This document shows positions 54,058-64,000 of a stretch of 64,000 nt of DNA, piece after piece. The position numbers and the translations under genes are program-made. The stretch lies in assembly GCA_026391255.1 (NCBI GenBank), contig JAPLDU010000018.1, positions 1 to 64,000 on the forward strand. The letters are read 5' to 3'. The notes beneath the pieces are model-generated. The model saw nothing but the letters and a program-made list of their open reading frames with translations, did not search any database and was not told where the DNA came from. Each line of letters starts with the position of its first letter. Positions within the stretch are counted from its first letter, which is position 1. Source of the stretch: Bacteroidia bacterium. GTDB taxonomy: Bacteria; Bacteroidota; Bacteroidia; Bacteroidales; JAPLDU01.

Positions 54058-54264
54058 ACCCTAACCCAGACAAGTCAGAACCAACCAAGAAATCACAAAT
54101 CTCAAAATACAAATAACAAATAAATATCAATCAACAAAATGACAAATTCAAAGTAATTTGTTTCGTATTTGAAAATTTGATATTGTTTATTATTTGTTTT
54201 TTATTATTTGTTTTTTGGAATTTTTTGCCAAAACGCATCAAGGTTTCAGAAATAAGATATTAAG
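54058..54264. repeat. Copy B of the ~205-bp dispersed intergenic hairpin repeat
   Basis: ccctaacccagacaagtcagaaccaaccaagaaatcacaaatctcaaaatacaaataacaaataaatatc...ggaattttttgccaaaacgcatcaaggtttcagaaataagatattaag. Confidence 0.9.
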
Positions 54265-54389
54265 GGTAGATATTAATTATTCTGTTAGTAGCAGTGATTT
54301 TAATTATCCTTTAATTTTAATCACTATTGTCTGGAGAAAACATTTATAAGCATCTTAAATCCATCGGCTGTATTAGTTTCCCAAAGATT

Positions 54390-54545
54390 TCGCCCTTACA
54401 GGGCTTATTTTTGTCAGAAATATTTTTCTACAAAGATTTCACCCCTGACGGGGTTTATCTGACACATCAAAACTTTAATCCCGTAGGGATGGAATCTCTG
54501 TAGCAAGAAATAAATTGTGGCATGTAAGTCACGTAGTGACGACAT
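54390..54545. repeat. Cluster of four short REP-like hairpins
   Basis: GCCCT-TAC-AGGGC (54392-54404), ACCCC-TGAC-GGGGT (54441-54454), ATCCC-GTA-GGGAT (54478-54490), GTCAC-GTA-GTGAC (54528-54540). Confidence 0.75.
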
Positions 54546-54621
54546 AAAAATATAACCGGACAATAGTGAATAATAATATTAAACTATGCAAAACCTGAAA
54601 GAGAAATTTAGGAAATTCCAG

Positions 54622-54629
54622 TACATTTG
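54622..54629 (+). promoter_or_regulatory. Candidate Bacteroidetes -7 element TACATTTG upstream of bcp
   Basis: Matches TAnnTTTG 25 nt upstream of the likely bcp ATG (54654); no clear -33 TTG seen. Confidence 0.35.
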
Positions 54630-54653
54630 CGAATCGACCATAAATTAAATATT

Positions 54654-55133
54654 ATGACGCAACTTGCTGAAAAACAAAAAGCTCCGGCAATTGAGACAAA
54701 AGATCAGTTTGGCGGGGATTTTTCGCTGGAAAAATTGAAGGGTAAGAAAGTGATTTTATATTTCTACCCTAAAGATGATACGCCCGGCTGTACGGCAGAA
54801 GCCTGCAGTCTGCGCGATAATTATGAACCTCTTAAAAAGCTGGGATTTGAAGTGGTGGGCATCAGCCCCGACAGCGACAAGTCGCATAAGAAGTTTATGG
54901 AAAAGTACCATCTTCCTTTCATTTTACTTCCCGATACTGACAAAAAAATCGTAAAAGATTATGGCGTATGGGGCGAAAAAAAATTGTACGGAAAAGCATA
55001 TGAAGGCGTGCTTCGTACGACTTTTGTCATTGATGAAAAGGGTCATATAGAGAAGATCATTGATAAAGTGAGGACCGGCGATCATGCAGCCCAGATCATG
55101 GAAGAACTGAATTTGAAGATGTCTAATAATTAA
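54654..55133 (+). CDS. bcp: Thioredoxin-dependent thiol peroxidase (Bcp/PrxQ)
   Basis: [28 protein letters not shown] at MTQLAEK (ORF opens at 54627). Confidence 0.94.
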   Translation: MTQLAEKQKAPAIETKDQFGGDFSLEKLKGKKVILYFYPKDDTPGCTAEACSLRDNYEPLKKLGFEVVGISPDSDKSHKKFMEKYHLPFILLPDTDKKIVKDYGVWGEKKLYGKAYEGVLRTTFVIDEKGHIEKIIDKVRTGDHAAQIMEELNLKMSNN

Positions 55134-55144
55134 ATTATAAAATC

Positions 55145-56164
55145 ATGGCAAAAGAAGAAAAAGACCAAAACCAGGAAAAGAAAAAGGTACTGCAACTTGC
55201 CCTCGATAAAATCGAGAAAAACTACGGCAAAGGTACCATTATGCGTATGGGCGACAAAGCTGTGGAAAACATTCCAACCATTTCGTCAGGATCGATAGGG
55301 CTTGATATTGCAATGGGAGTTGGCGGATATCCTCGCGGCAGGGTGGTTGAAATATTCGGCCCTGAATCGTCTGGTAAAACAACCCTTGCTATTCATGCCA
55401 TTGCTGAAGCCCAGAAAGCGGGCGGAATTGCAGCATTCATTGATGCAGAGCATGCCTTCGACCGTTTTTATGCCGAAGCTCTGGGTGTCGACATTGAAAA
55501 CCTGTTGATATCACAACCCGATAATGGTGAGCAGGCGCTCGAAATAGCCGACCAGCTTATCCGTTCAGGAGCTATTGATATCATTGTGATTGATTCAGTG
55601 GCAGCACTAACTCCGAAAGCTGAAATAGAAGGCGAAATGGGTGATTCGAAAATGGGACTGCAGGCCAGGCTGATGTCACAGGCTCTCAGAAAACTGACAG
55701 CCACTATTAACAAGACAGGTACCTGTTGCATGTTTATTAATCAACTGAGGGACAAGATTGGAGTGATGTTCGGCAACCCTGAAACTACAACCGGCGGGAA
55801 TGCCCTTAAATTTTACGCTAGTATGCGCCTCGATATCCGCAAGATAAGCCAGATTAAAGAAGGTGAAGATGCCACAGGAAACAGAACACGGGTAAAAATA
55901 GTAAAAAATAAAGTAGCTCCTCCGTTTAAAAAAGCAGAATTTGATATCGTTTTTGGTGAAGGTATCTCTAAAATTGGCGAGATCATCGATCTTGGCGTCG
56001 ATCTCAATATCATAAAGAAAAGCGGATCATGGTTCAGTTACGGTGAAACCAAGTTGGGACAAGGCCGCGATGCTGTAAAATTATTGCTGCTTGATAATCC
56101 TGAACTGACGGCAGAACTTGAATTGAAAGTGAGGGATGGCCTGATTAAATCTGAGAAAAAATAA
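55145..56164 (+). CDS. recA: Recombinase RecA
   Basis: [22 protein letters not shown] (Walker A), [57 protein letters not shown]. Confidence 0.98.
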   Translation: MAKEEKDQNQEKKKVLQLALDKIEKNYGKGTIMRMGDKAVENIPTISSGSIGLDIAMGVGGYPRGRVVEIFGPESSGKTTLAIHAIAEAQKAGGIAAFIDAEHAFDRFYAEALGVDIENLLISQPDNGEQALEIADQLIRSGAIDIIVIDSVAALTPKAEIEGEMGDSKMGLQARLMSQALRKLTATINKTGTCCMFINQLRDKIGVMFGNPETTTGGNALKFYASMRLDIRKISQIKEGEDATGNRTRVKIVKNKVAPPFKKAEFDIVFGEGISKIGEIIDLGVDLNIIKKSGSWFSYGETKLGQGRDAVKLLLLDNPELTAELELKVRDGLIKSEKK

Positions 56165-56269
56165 TTAATTTAATAATCAGGCAAAGTCTTATTACAGAAT
56201 CTTATCAATTCAGGCAACCTGACTATTAAAAAATTATTTTGAATTTTAAACTATTTCTATTATGTTGTT

Positions 56270-56612
56270 CATATTCAACTTCTTTTGCTTGCCCAAAAGA
56301 AGCAAAAGGGCACCACGAACGAGAATACAACATGCACTTTCGCACAGGCCAGCGCTATCGGGTCAGTGCATATTGTATTCCGCACCGTTCGTGGACAGCC
56401 AACGCACATGGCTTTTATGGTCAAATTTATGTAAAAAATTATGTGAAAACAAACCTTTTTTCATTCATATTGCTGAAATTAATGGGTGCGAAGCATAAAA
56501 CATAAAATTCCTTATCAACGAATTGCTGTTCGAGTGAAGTCGAGGAACGAGACGGAACGAGTTCAATTCGTTAAGTCTTTTTTGCATACTTTTTGTGACG
56601 ACAAAAAGTATG
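56270..56612. repeat. Composite palindromic non-coding element (nested inverted repeats)
   Basis: Arms ccacgaacgagaatacaacatgcac (56313-56337) / gtgcatattgtattccgcaccgttcgtgg (56366-56394); aacgaattg (56517-56525) / caattcgtt (56564-56572); perfect hairpin catactttttgt-gacg-acaaaaagtatg (56585-56612); cttttgctt...aagcaaaag near 56283-56308. Confidence 0.8.
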
Positions 56613-56667
56613 AAGAAAAAAATACAAAAAATCATATGGCAAAAATTCAAAACAGTTTCTAAATCAA

Positions 56668-57684
56668 ATGATAAAATATATTTTTATAATTTGTATCCCG
56701 GTGATGGTTGCGGGACTTTTTTCCTGCAACCATTCTGCTGAAAAAAAAGCCCCCGTAAAGGATAGCCTGACCATTGAAAAGCTGACAGCGCAAATCAGAA
56801 CCAATCCCAAAAATGCTGAGCTTTTCTTTCAGAGAAGTAAACTTTACCATTCCAAAAAGCAGATAACAGATGCTGTGAATGATGCCGAGATCGCCGTAAA
56901 GCTTGATTCACTGAAACCTGATTACTATCTTGCTATATCTGATTATTATCTGGAACAGGGAAAATCAGGCAGTTCAAAATCCTCTCTTGAAAAATGTATC
57001 CGCCTTATCCCGGGAACTATTGCAGCTTATGTAAAACTGGCCGATATTTATTTTTATGTAAAGGATTATCAGAAATCAATGGATTATCTTCTTAAAGCCC
57101 AGCAGATCAATAAAGCAAATCCGGAGGTTTATTTTACAAAAGCCCTTATATATAAGGAAATGGGCGATACGGCCAGGGCAATTGATAATTTGAGAACCAG
57201 CATCGAAAATAAATCGGATTATTATGATGCTTATATAGAACTTGGACATCTCTGCCTGCTTAAAAATGACAGTCTGGCCGTTGCTTACCTTGAAAATGCC
57301 ATTAATATTTTATCCGGAAGCACAGAAGCACGGTATTATATTGGCCTTTATTACCAGCAGAATGGCAAGTATGATAAAGCATTTTCTTACTTTAACACAA
57401 TTATTACAACAGTTGACAAAACATATCCATATGCCTATTATAATCTTGGTTATATCAGCATGGAAGTACGACATGATTACAATGCTGCCATTGATTATTT
57501 CACCAGAGCCATTGAAAATAAAACCAATTACTATCAGGCGGTCTATAACCGCGGCCTGGCCTATGAAATGCTGAAAGATTATGACCAGGCTGCCATTAAT
57601 TATAAGCAGGCACTTAATTTATTACCAAATTACAACCTGGCTGTTGCCGGCCTTAACCGGCTTGACAAAAAGAGAAAACAGTGA
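56668..57684 (+). CDS. TPR-repeat lipoprotein
   Basis: N-terminal MIKYIFIICIPVMVAGLFSCNHS lipobox; TPR units e.g. DYNAAIDYFTRAIENKTNYYQAVYNRGLAYEMLKDYDQAAINYKQALNLLPN. Confidence 0.85.
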   Translation: MIKYIFIICIPVMVAGLFSCNHSAEKKAPVKDSLTIEKLTAQIRTNPKNAELFFQRSKLYHSKKQITDAVNDAEIAVKLDSLKPDYYLAISDYYLEQGKSGSSKSSLEKCIRLIPGTIAAYVKLADIYFYVKDYQKSMDYLLKAQQINKANPEVYFTKALIYKEMGDTARAIDNLRTSIENKSDYYDAYIELGHLCLLKNDSLAVAYLENAINILSGSTEARYYIGLYYQQNGKYDKAFSYFNTIITTVDKTYPYAYYNLGYISMEVRHDYNAAIDYFTRAIENKTNYYQAVYNRGLAYEMLKDYDQAAINYKQALNLLPNYNLAVAGLNRLDKKRKQ

Positions 57685-57713
57685 TTATATGGATTTACAA
57701 ATTGTGCCATAAG

Positions 57714-57921
57714 CCTAACCTGACCGAGCCAGAACCAAACAAGAAATCACAAATTTCAAAATACAAATTACAAATAAATTCGAATCAATAAAATGACAAA
57801 TTCAAAACCGGTGTATGCATTTCGTACTTGAAATTTTGATATTGTTAATTATTTGTTTTTTGTGATTTGTTTTTTGGAATTTATTGCCAAAACACATCAA
57901 GATTTACGACATAAGGCATTA
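57714..57921. repeat. Copy C of the ~205-bp dispersed intergenic hairpin repeat
   Basis: cctaacctgaccgagccagaaccaaacaagaaatcacaaatttcaaaatacaaattacaaataaattcgaatcaataaaatgac...ggaatttattgccaaaacacatcaagatttacgacataaggcattaag. Confidence 0.9.
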
Positions 57922-57958
57922 AGTACCACATGAATTTCAAAAAGAATTGCCTGATATA

Positions 57959-58606
57959 ATGATCAGAATAGAAAAGATTACCAAGTCCTATGGAAACCTG
58001 AATGTACTGAAAGGTATTGACCTTGAGATCAGGAAAGGTGAAATTGTGGCAATTGTCGGGGCCAGCGGAGCAGGAAAAACCACCCTGCTCCAAATTATCG
58101 GTACACTTAACAGACCTGATACAGGAAAGATATACTTCAACCAGGTGGATGTTAATTTGTTAAAGGAAAAACAGTTATCGAAATTCCGCAACCGGAATAT
58201 TGGTTTTGTCTTCCAGTTTCACCAGCTATTGCCTGAATTTACCGTGCTGGAGAATATTTGCATCCCGGCTTATATTGCAGGAAGTAGGAAGGGTGAAACA
58301 ATAAAGCGAGCGGAAGATATTTGCCGTTTTCTTGGTATGGAAGAGAGAATTAATCATAAACCCAATGAATTATCCGGTGGCGAACAGCAAAGGACAGCTG
58401 TAGCAAGGGCTTTGATCAATAACCCCGATATAGTCCTTGCCGATGAACCTTCAGGTAACCTCGATTCAAAAAACAAAAAGGAATTGCACGAACTCTTTTT
58501 CAGCTTGCGGGATAATTTTAACCAGACATTTGTGATCGTTACCCACGACCATGAATTGGCGGGAATGTCAGACCGCATTGTTACAATTAAAGACGGTAGA
58601 ATTTGA
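57959..58606 (+). CDS. lolD: ABC transporter ATP-binding protein, LolD/MacB-like
   Basis: [67 protein letters not shown] at MIRIEKI. Confidence 0.88.
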   Translation: MIRIEKITKSYGNLNVLKGIDLEIRKGEIVAIVGASGAGKTTLLQIIGTLNRPDTGKIYFNQVDVNLLKEKQLSKFRNRNIGFVFQFHQLLPEFTVLENICIPAYIAGSRKGETIKRAEDICRFLGMEERINHKPNELSGGEQQRTAVARALINNPDIVLADEPSGNLDSKNKKELHELFFSLRDNFNQTFVIVTHDHELAGMSDRIVTIKDGRI

Positions 58607-58680
58607 GAATTTGAGAATTTGAAAATGTTAATCAATCATCTGATATTAATAATTAAAGCCTGATACCTGATACCAATAAA

Positions 58681-58721
58681 ACTCATAACTCATAACTCAT
58701 AACTCATAACTCATAACTCAG
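58681..58721. repeat. Heptamer array (aactcat), ~6 units
   Basis: actcataactcataactcataactcataactcataactcag. Confidence 0.95.
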
Positions 58722-58722
58722 T

Positions 58723-60867
58723 ATGTGCCGCATAAAGTCGTATTTCGTTGTGTTCCTGATTTTATCGGGAATCACCGGTTTCTCGCAGACAAAGGAATTG
58801 ACCATTGAAGATGTAAGCACCGGCAGCAGGCAGTTTACACCTAAAACCCTGAAACAGTTACAGTGGAGATACGACCTGCCGGAATTCACCTGGGTCAGGA
58901 ATGATCAGCTAATGCAAAATAATCTGAAAGATACTGTTACTACTTATCTTTTAAAAGTTTCTGACCTGAACAATGTACTTAAAGCCGAGGGCATGGAAGA
59001 ATTGAAAGCTTTTCCTGCTGTTACATGGAAAAGCAATAACAGCTTTGAATTTAGTACAAAAGATTATTGCTTATCTTACAATATCCTGACTAAGAAACTT
59101 CGCAAAATTCTGAAATTTGACGAGAATGCTGAGAATTATCTGGCAAATGTGAATGGCGTATATGCATATACTGTTGACAATAATCTGTTTATATCCGATT
59201 CAACAGGAAAGGTAAGCCAGGTGACCAAAGATACTGACAAAGGCATCGTGAACGGAGCTACTGTTTCACGCGACGAATTTGGAATTAACGGAGGTATTTT
59301 TTGGTCTCCCAAAGGTAATTACCTGGCCTTTTACAGGAAGGACGAAACAGAAGTTGCAGAATATCCGCTGGTCGATATCACTGCTCCTGAAGCAACATTG
59401 AAGGAAACCCGGTATCCGATGACAGGTTCAAAAAGCGAACATATCACCGTGGGTGTGTATGATCCGGTGAACCATAAAACATTGTTTCTTGAAACCGGCG
59501 GCCCGGATGATCAGTACCTGACCTGTGTTACCTGGAGCCCCGATGAAAAATACATATTTATTGCCCACCTGAACAGGGAGCAGAACCATCTGAAACTGAA
59601 CTGCTACAATGCATCGACGGGTAAATTTGTTAATACACTTTTTGAAGAAACAAGTGATAAATATGTTGAGCCCCAGGATCCTTTGTACTTTCTGAAAACC
59701 AGGCCTGACCAGTTTCTGTGGTTCAGCAGGCGTGACGGCTACAGGCATCCGTATCTTTATGATACTTCGGGCAAAATGATCAGGCAGCTTACCAAAGGCA
59801 ACTGGGAAGTGACAGATATCATCGGAACTGATTCAAAAGAACAGAATCTTTTTATCAGGACTACTGCCGATAGTCCGCTGGAACGCCAGGTGTACAAAGT
59901 AAATCTTATCAATGGCAAAATAAAGAAACTGACAACTCAGGACGGGACTCATTCTGCGATTCCTGATAAATCAGGTAAATATTTTGCAGATATTTATTCA
60001 TCTGTCAAATCTCCAAGGATTATTAACCTGATGGATGCCGATGGCAAATTAATGAGAAACCTTCTGACAGCAGATAATCCATTCAAAGATTATAAAATGG
60101 GAGAGATGAGTATTTCTACTATCAAAGCAGCCGATGATACAACAACTCTGTATTGCAGGATGATCAGGCCTCCTGACTTTGATGCTTCAAAGAAATACCC
60201 TGTGATCGTATATGTTTATGGCGGTCCGCATGAACAACTGATCAGGGATACATGGCTTGGAGGAGCATCAATGTTTGACTGGTTCATGGCTCAGAAAGGG
60301 TATATTATTTTTACCGTTGATAACCGTGGTTCGGCTAACCGCGGCCGGGATTTTGAGAACGTTATTCACAGGAATCTCGGGGTAAACGAAATGGCCGACC
60401 AGATGAAAGGCATTAAGTACCTCGAATCTCTGGGATATGCCGATATGAAACGCATTGGTGTTTCGGGTTGGAGTTTCGGCGGGTTCATGACCACCTCACT
60501 GATGACTCACTATCCCGATGTTTTCAAAGTCGGAGTTGCCGGTGGTGCCGTTACCGACTGGAGATATTATGAGGTGATGTATGGCGAGCGCTACATGGAC
60601 AAACCGGACGAAAACCCTGATGGTTATGAAAAAACCAGCGTGATCAGTGCGGCTAAGAATTTGAAAGGAAAATTGCTGCTTATTCATGGCGCTATGGATA
60701 AAACGGTAGTATGGCAGAATACCTTGTCGTTCCTGCGCGAATGCATCAAGCAAAATGTCCAGGTGGACTACTTCGTATATCCTTTGGCCGAGCATGGAGT
60801 AGGAGCAAGGGATCGTCTTCATCTCAATACCAAAATAATGGAATATTTTGATCAGAATCTGAAATAG
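58723..60867 (+). CDS. S9-family (DPP IV-like) prolyl oligopeptidase/dipeptidyl peptidase
   Basis: Beta-propeller segments; catalytic GVSGWSFGGFMTTSLMTHYPDVFKVGVAGGAVTDWRYYEVMYGERYMD; C-terminal LAEHGVGARDRLHL. Confidence 0.92.
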   Translation: MCRIKSYFVVFLILSGITGFSQTKELTIEDVSTGSRQFTPKTLKQLQWRYDLPEFTWVRNDQLMQNNLKDTVTTYLLKVSDLNNVLKAEGMEELKAFPAVTWKSNNSFEFSTKDYCLSYNILTKKLRKILKFDENAENYLANVNGVYAYTVDNNLFISDSTGKVSQVTKDTDKGIVNGATVSRDEFGINGGIFWSPKGNYLAFYRKDETEVAEYPLVDITAPEATLKETRYPMTGSKSEHITVGVYDPVNHKTLFLETGGPDDQYLTCVTWSPDEKYIFIAHLNREQNHLKLNCYNASTGKFVNTLFEETSDKYVEPQDPLYFLKTRPDQFLWFSRRDGYRHPYLYDTSGKMIRQLTKGNWEVTDIIGTDSKEQNLFIRTTADSPLERQVYKVNLINGKIKKLTTQDGTHSAIPDKSGKYFADIYSSVKSPRIINLMDADGKLMRNLLTADNPFKDYKMGEMSISTIKAADDTTTLYCRMIRPPDFDASKKYPVIVYVYGGPHEQLIRDTWLGGASMFDWFMAQKGYIIFTVDNRGSANRGRDFENVIHRNLGVNEMADQMKGIKYLESLGYADMKRIGVSGWSFGGFMTTSLMTHYPDVFKVGVAGGAVTDWRYYEVMYGERYMDKPDENPDGYEKTSVISAAKNLKGKLLLIHGAMDKTVVWQNTLSFLRECIKQNVQVDYFVYPLAEHGVGARDRLHLNTKIMEYFDQNLK

Positions 60868-61044
60868 GTTATTGCATTTGAATGATAATAATTTCGGTTT
60901 GAATAAGGTAATAAGGTTATTTTCCGGGGTGTAGTTTCTACTATGGTTTTGAGTAAGACATAAGGGTTCAAGGTATATTATTAAAATATTAGAAGCTGTT
61001 TTAAATTTATTAATATCTTAAAATTTTGCCATATTTTACTTTTT

Positions 61045-61165
61045 ACCCACCCCTAACCCCTCCCTGCGAGCAAGGAGGGGGGACTGAGTTCTGCCAATTT
61101 AGTACATATAACATAACGGACAATCCCCTCCCTGCCAGCAGGGAGGGGACGAAGGGGAGGGTACA
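61045..61165. repeat. Intergenic element with two GC-rich palindromes
   Basis: cccctccctgcgagcaaggagggg and cccctccctgccagcagggagggg, with outer acccacccctaacccctccc / gggaggggacgaaggggagggt complementarity. Confidence 0.8.
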
Positions 61166-61363
61166 TAAATTAAAATTATATATTAATAATCAAACACTTA
61201 ATAAAATTCAAAACAGCTTCTAAGAAAAAGAAATAATAATATTAATGATAATGAAAACCTTATCTTTCAATCAGACCTTAGTAGAAAATAACGCTATCAT
61301 CGGTAATTTTACCTTATTACCTTATTTGTGTTATTTTAAGATGGTAACAGTAAATTCAGGGTT

Positions 61364-64000
61364 TTGACAATTGTTGATCTGTTGGAAATATTTAAAGCTC
61401 AGCCTTCGGCCAATGAGTTTGTGAGCTTTTTACAGGATCAGCCACGGGCAAATGTCCATCTGAAAGGACTTTCAGGCTCGTCTGCAGCCGTGGTATGCGC
61501 TGTTTCATTCCTGTCCTTGCACCGTCCGACTTTAGTGCTCGCCACCGACAAAGAAGAAGCCGCCTACTTTTATGATGACCTGGTTGCCTTTTTGGGTGAG
61601 CAGGATGTATTGTTTTTCCCATCGGTGTATAAGCGCTCTGTCCATTATGAACAGGTCGATCCGGTGAATATTGTCATGCGGACAGAGGTACTGTCGCGTT
61701 TCTCCAATGCTGATTCAACTCCCTTCATCGTGGTCTCTTTTCCTGAGGCCATCATGGAAACTGTTCTGTCACAGAAAGATCTCGCTGATAATACCCTGGG
61801 TCTGAAGGTCGGCGAAAAGCTGAATATTGAATTTATTACCGAAGTACTGCATGAATATAATTTTGAGAAAACCGACTTCGTATTTGAACCTGGCCAGTTT
61901 GCCGTAAGAGGAAGCATCATCGATATTTATTCATTTTCCAATATCCTGCCTTACCGCATTGATTTGTTTGGAAACGAGGTGGAATCAATCCGTACTTTTG
62001 ATGTCGAAAACCAGCTGTCAAAGGAAAAACTTCAGTCTATCTCCATCATTCCTGATACCCAGGCCAGCCGGGTGAAAGAAGAGCGTCAGCCATTTTTCAG
62101 CTTCATTCCTGCCGGAACTCTCATCTGGACAAAAAACCTGGCTTATCTGGCAGAAATTGTTGATCATCATTTTGACCAGTATCTTGCTAAATCATTTATA
62201 GGTGAATCAGGAGAGGAAGATAAACAGGAACAGCATCTGATCTCCGGCAGGTCTTTTCTCAGTCACGCCGGGAAATTCAGTATAGCAGAATTCAGTCATC
62301 AGAATGCTGTTAAAGCCGAAAAGGTAATCATGTTCAGCGCCTCGCCGCAACCCGCATTCAGCAAGAATTTCAGCCTGCTCAGTACAAATCTGAGGGAAAA
62401 TTCTAACAATAATTATCTGAATTACATCTTATCCGACAGTGAGAAGCAGATAGAAAGGTTGCAATCCATCTTCAATGAACTGAACAACGACGTAGAAGAA
62501 TTCACTCCGGTTAATGGCACGCTGCACGAGGGATTCATTGATCACCAGCTGAAAATATGCTGTTATACCGACCACGAGATATTTGAGCGATATCATAAAT
62601 TTCATCTCAAAAGCGGGTTTATACGCAAGGATACGATTACCCTGAACGAGATTGCAGGATTGCACAAAGGCGATTATGTGGTACATGTGGATCATGGCAT
62701 TGGCGTATTCGGCGGCCTTGACCGTATCGAAATCAATGGGAAGATGCAGGAAGCCGTAAGATTAGTCTATAAAGACGGTGATATTCTTTACGTCAATATT
62801 CATTCGCTTCATAAAATCTCGAAATATAAAGGGAAAGACTCTGAGTCACCTAAGATATACAAACTGGGAACAGCAGCCTGGCAGAAACTGAAGCAATCGA
62901 CCAAACGGAAGATCAAGGATATTGCCCGTGAACTCATTGCATTGTATGCCAGGCGCAAAAACGAAACAGGCTTTCGCTTTTCAACGGATACTTATATGCA
63001 ACAGGAGCTTGAGGCTTCTTTTATTTATGAAGATACACCTGACCAGATCACATCCACACAATCCATCAAGAAAGACATGGAATCAGAGATGCCAATGGAC
63101 AGGCTGATATGTGGCGACGTTGGGTTTGGTAAGACAGAAGTGGCGATCAGGGCTGCGTTTAAAGCTGCTGCAGATTCAAAGCAGGTGGCAGTGCTCGTTC
63201 CTACCACTGTCCTGGCATTCCAGCATTTTCATACATTCAGGGACAGACTGAAAAACTTTCCGGTTACAGTGGATTATATCAGCCGTTTCAGGTCGCCAAA
63301 AGAAATAAAGCAGATTATTGAAAAAGCCGGGGAGGGAAAAATTGACATTCTGATTGGCACTCATCGTATTGTCGGGCAGGATATTAAATTCAAAGACCTG
63401 GGTTTGCTGATCGTGGATGAAGAACAGAAGTTTGGAGTTGCAACCAAAGAAAAACTGAAGAAGATGAAGATAAATGTAGATACTCTGACGCTTACTGCCA
63501 CACCAATTCCCCGTACTCTTCAGTTTTCACTGATGGGCGCACGTGATTTGTCTATTATCAATACCCCGCCTCCCAACCGTTATCCCATCATCACCGAATT
63601 GCACCAGTTCAATGCCGATATTATCCGCGAAGCCATTGAATACGAGGTTTCCCGCAACGGACAAGTTTTCTTTGTTCATAACCGTGTGCAGAACATCAGG
63701 GAAGTGGAAGTGCTGGTAAAAAAATTAGTTCCCAAAGCCCGTGTGGTCGTTGGTCATGGCCAGATGGAAGGCAGGGAACTCGAAAATGTAATGCTCGATT
63801 TTATCTATGGAGATTACGATGTATTAATAGCCACCACCATCATCGAAAATGGCCTCGACATCCCGAATGCAAACACCATCATCATTAATGATGCCCATCA
63901 TTTTGGCCTGAGCGATTTATACCAGTTAAGGGGCAGGGTCGGAAGATCGAATAAAAAAGCATTTTGTTACCTGCTGGCGCCACCCATGTCTATGCTCACT
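61364..64000 (+). CDS. mfd: Transcription-repair coupling factor Mfd, 3' truncated by window end
   Basis: Open frame from TTG 61364 to the window end (absent from ORF track for lack of a stop): [144 protein letters not shown]. Confidence 0.95.
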   Translation, partial: MTIVDLLEIFKAQPSANEFVSFLQDQPRANVHLKGLSGSSAAVVCAVSFLSLHRPTLVLATDKEEAAYFYDDLVAFLGEQDVLFFPSVYKRSVHYEQVDPVNIVMRTEVLSRFSNADSTPFIVVSFPEAIMETVLSQKDLADNTLGLKVGEKLNIEFITEVLHEYNFEKTDFVFEPGQFAVRGSIIDIYSFSNILPYRIDLFGNEVESIRTFDVENQLSKEKLQSISIIPDTQASRVKEERQPFFSFIPAGTLIWTKNLAYLAEIVDHHFDQYLAKSFIGESGEEDKQEQHLISGRSFLSHAGKFSIAEFSHQNAVKAEKVIMFSASPQPAFSKNFSLLSTNLRENSNNNYLNYILSDSEKQIERLQSIFNELNNDVEEFTPVNGTLHEGFIDHQLKICCYTDHEIFERYHKFHLKSGFIRKDTITLNEIAGLHKGDYVVHVDHGIGVFGGLDRIEINGKMQEAVRLVYKDGDILYVNIHSLHKISKYKGKDSESPKIYKLGTAAWQKLKQSTKRKIKDIARELIALYARRKNETGFRFSTDTYMQQELEASFIYEDTPDQITSTQSIKKDMESEMPMDRLICGDVGFGKTEVAIRAAFKAAADSKQVAVLVPTTVLAFQHFHTFRDRLKNFPVTVDYISRFRSPKEIKQIIEKAGEGKIDILIGTHRIVGQDIKFKDLGLLIVDEEQKFGVATKEKLKKMKINVDTLTLTATPIPRTLQFSLMGARDLSIINTPPPNRYPIITELHQFNADIIREAIEYEVSRNGQVFFVHNRVQNIREVEVLVKKLVPKARVVVGHGQMEGRELENVMLDFIYGDYDVLIATTIIENGLDIPNANTIIINDAHHFGLSDLYQLRGRVGRSNKKAFCYLLAPPMSMLT

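Noticed and set aside
56239-56505. 88-aa and 78-aa ORFs within the palindromic element
   Set aside because: Two overlapping frames without a recognisable domain; inverted repeats explain the open frames better.
1-64000. tRNA, rRNA, or complete IS element
   Set aside because: No transposase ORF or recognisable tRNA/rRNA sequence was seen by eye; a tRNAscan/Infernal run would be needed to exclude small RNAs.

Overview
This 64 kb window looks like a Bacteroidetes (Bacteroidales/Marinilabiliales-like) chromosome, judged from T9SS-type C-terminal domains, DUF4402, DUF3127, BatA-like and PorE-like proteins. Every functional call was made by reading the translations; no database search was run. From left to right: (1) positions 1-15230, a giant modular repeat-rich surface protein with a T9SS type-A-like C-terminus, open at the left edge and broken by two frameshifts. 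It is followed in a tight operon by a DUF4402-like small secreted protein and a 901-aa usher-like outer-membrane protein, then by two convergent paralogous small secreted proteins. I found no FimC-type chaperone. This adhesin/usher/pilin-like locus is the best candidate for an undescribed system. (2) A hybrid sensor kinase and a NarL-type regulator on the minus strand. (3) A 17-kb plus-strand energy-conversion island: hdrC-hdrB-hdrA-floxD-floxC-floxB-floxA, then an 11-subunit complex I (nuoABCDHIJKLMN) without NuoEFG. (4) A Mrr-like endonuclease, a flavodiiron protein, PorE-like, PurM, RF1, BatA-like, DUF3127, TMTC-like, Bcp, RecA, TPR lipoprotein, LolD, S9 peptidase and a partial Mfd. Between genes there is a lot of unexplained structure: a ~205-bp AT-rich hairpin repeat in three copies, small hairpins (5-bp stem, 3-nt loop) whose stems covary, 7/8/9-bp tandem arrays at gene boundaries, and several larger palindromic elements. 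Five conserved genes carry short out-of-frame deletions. These could be assembly errors or real lesions, and reads are needed to decide.
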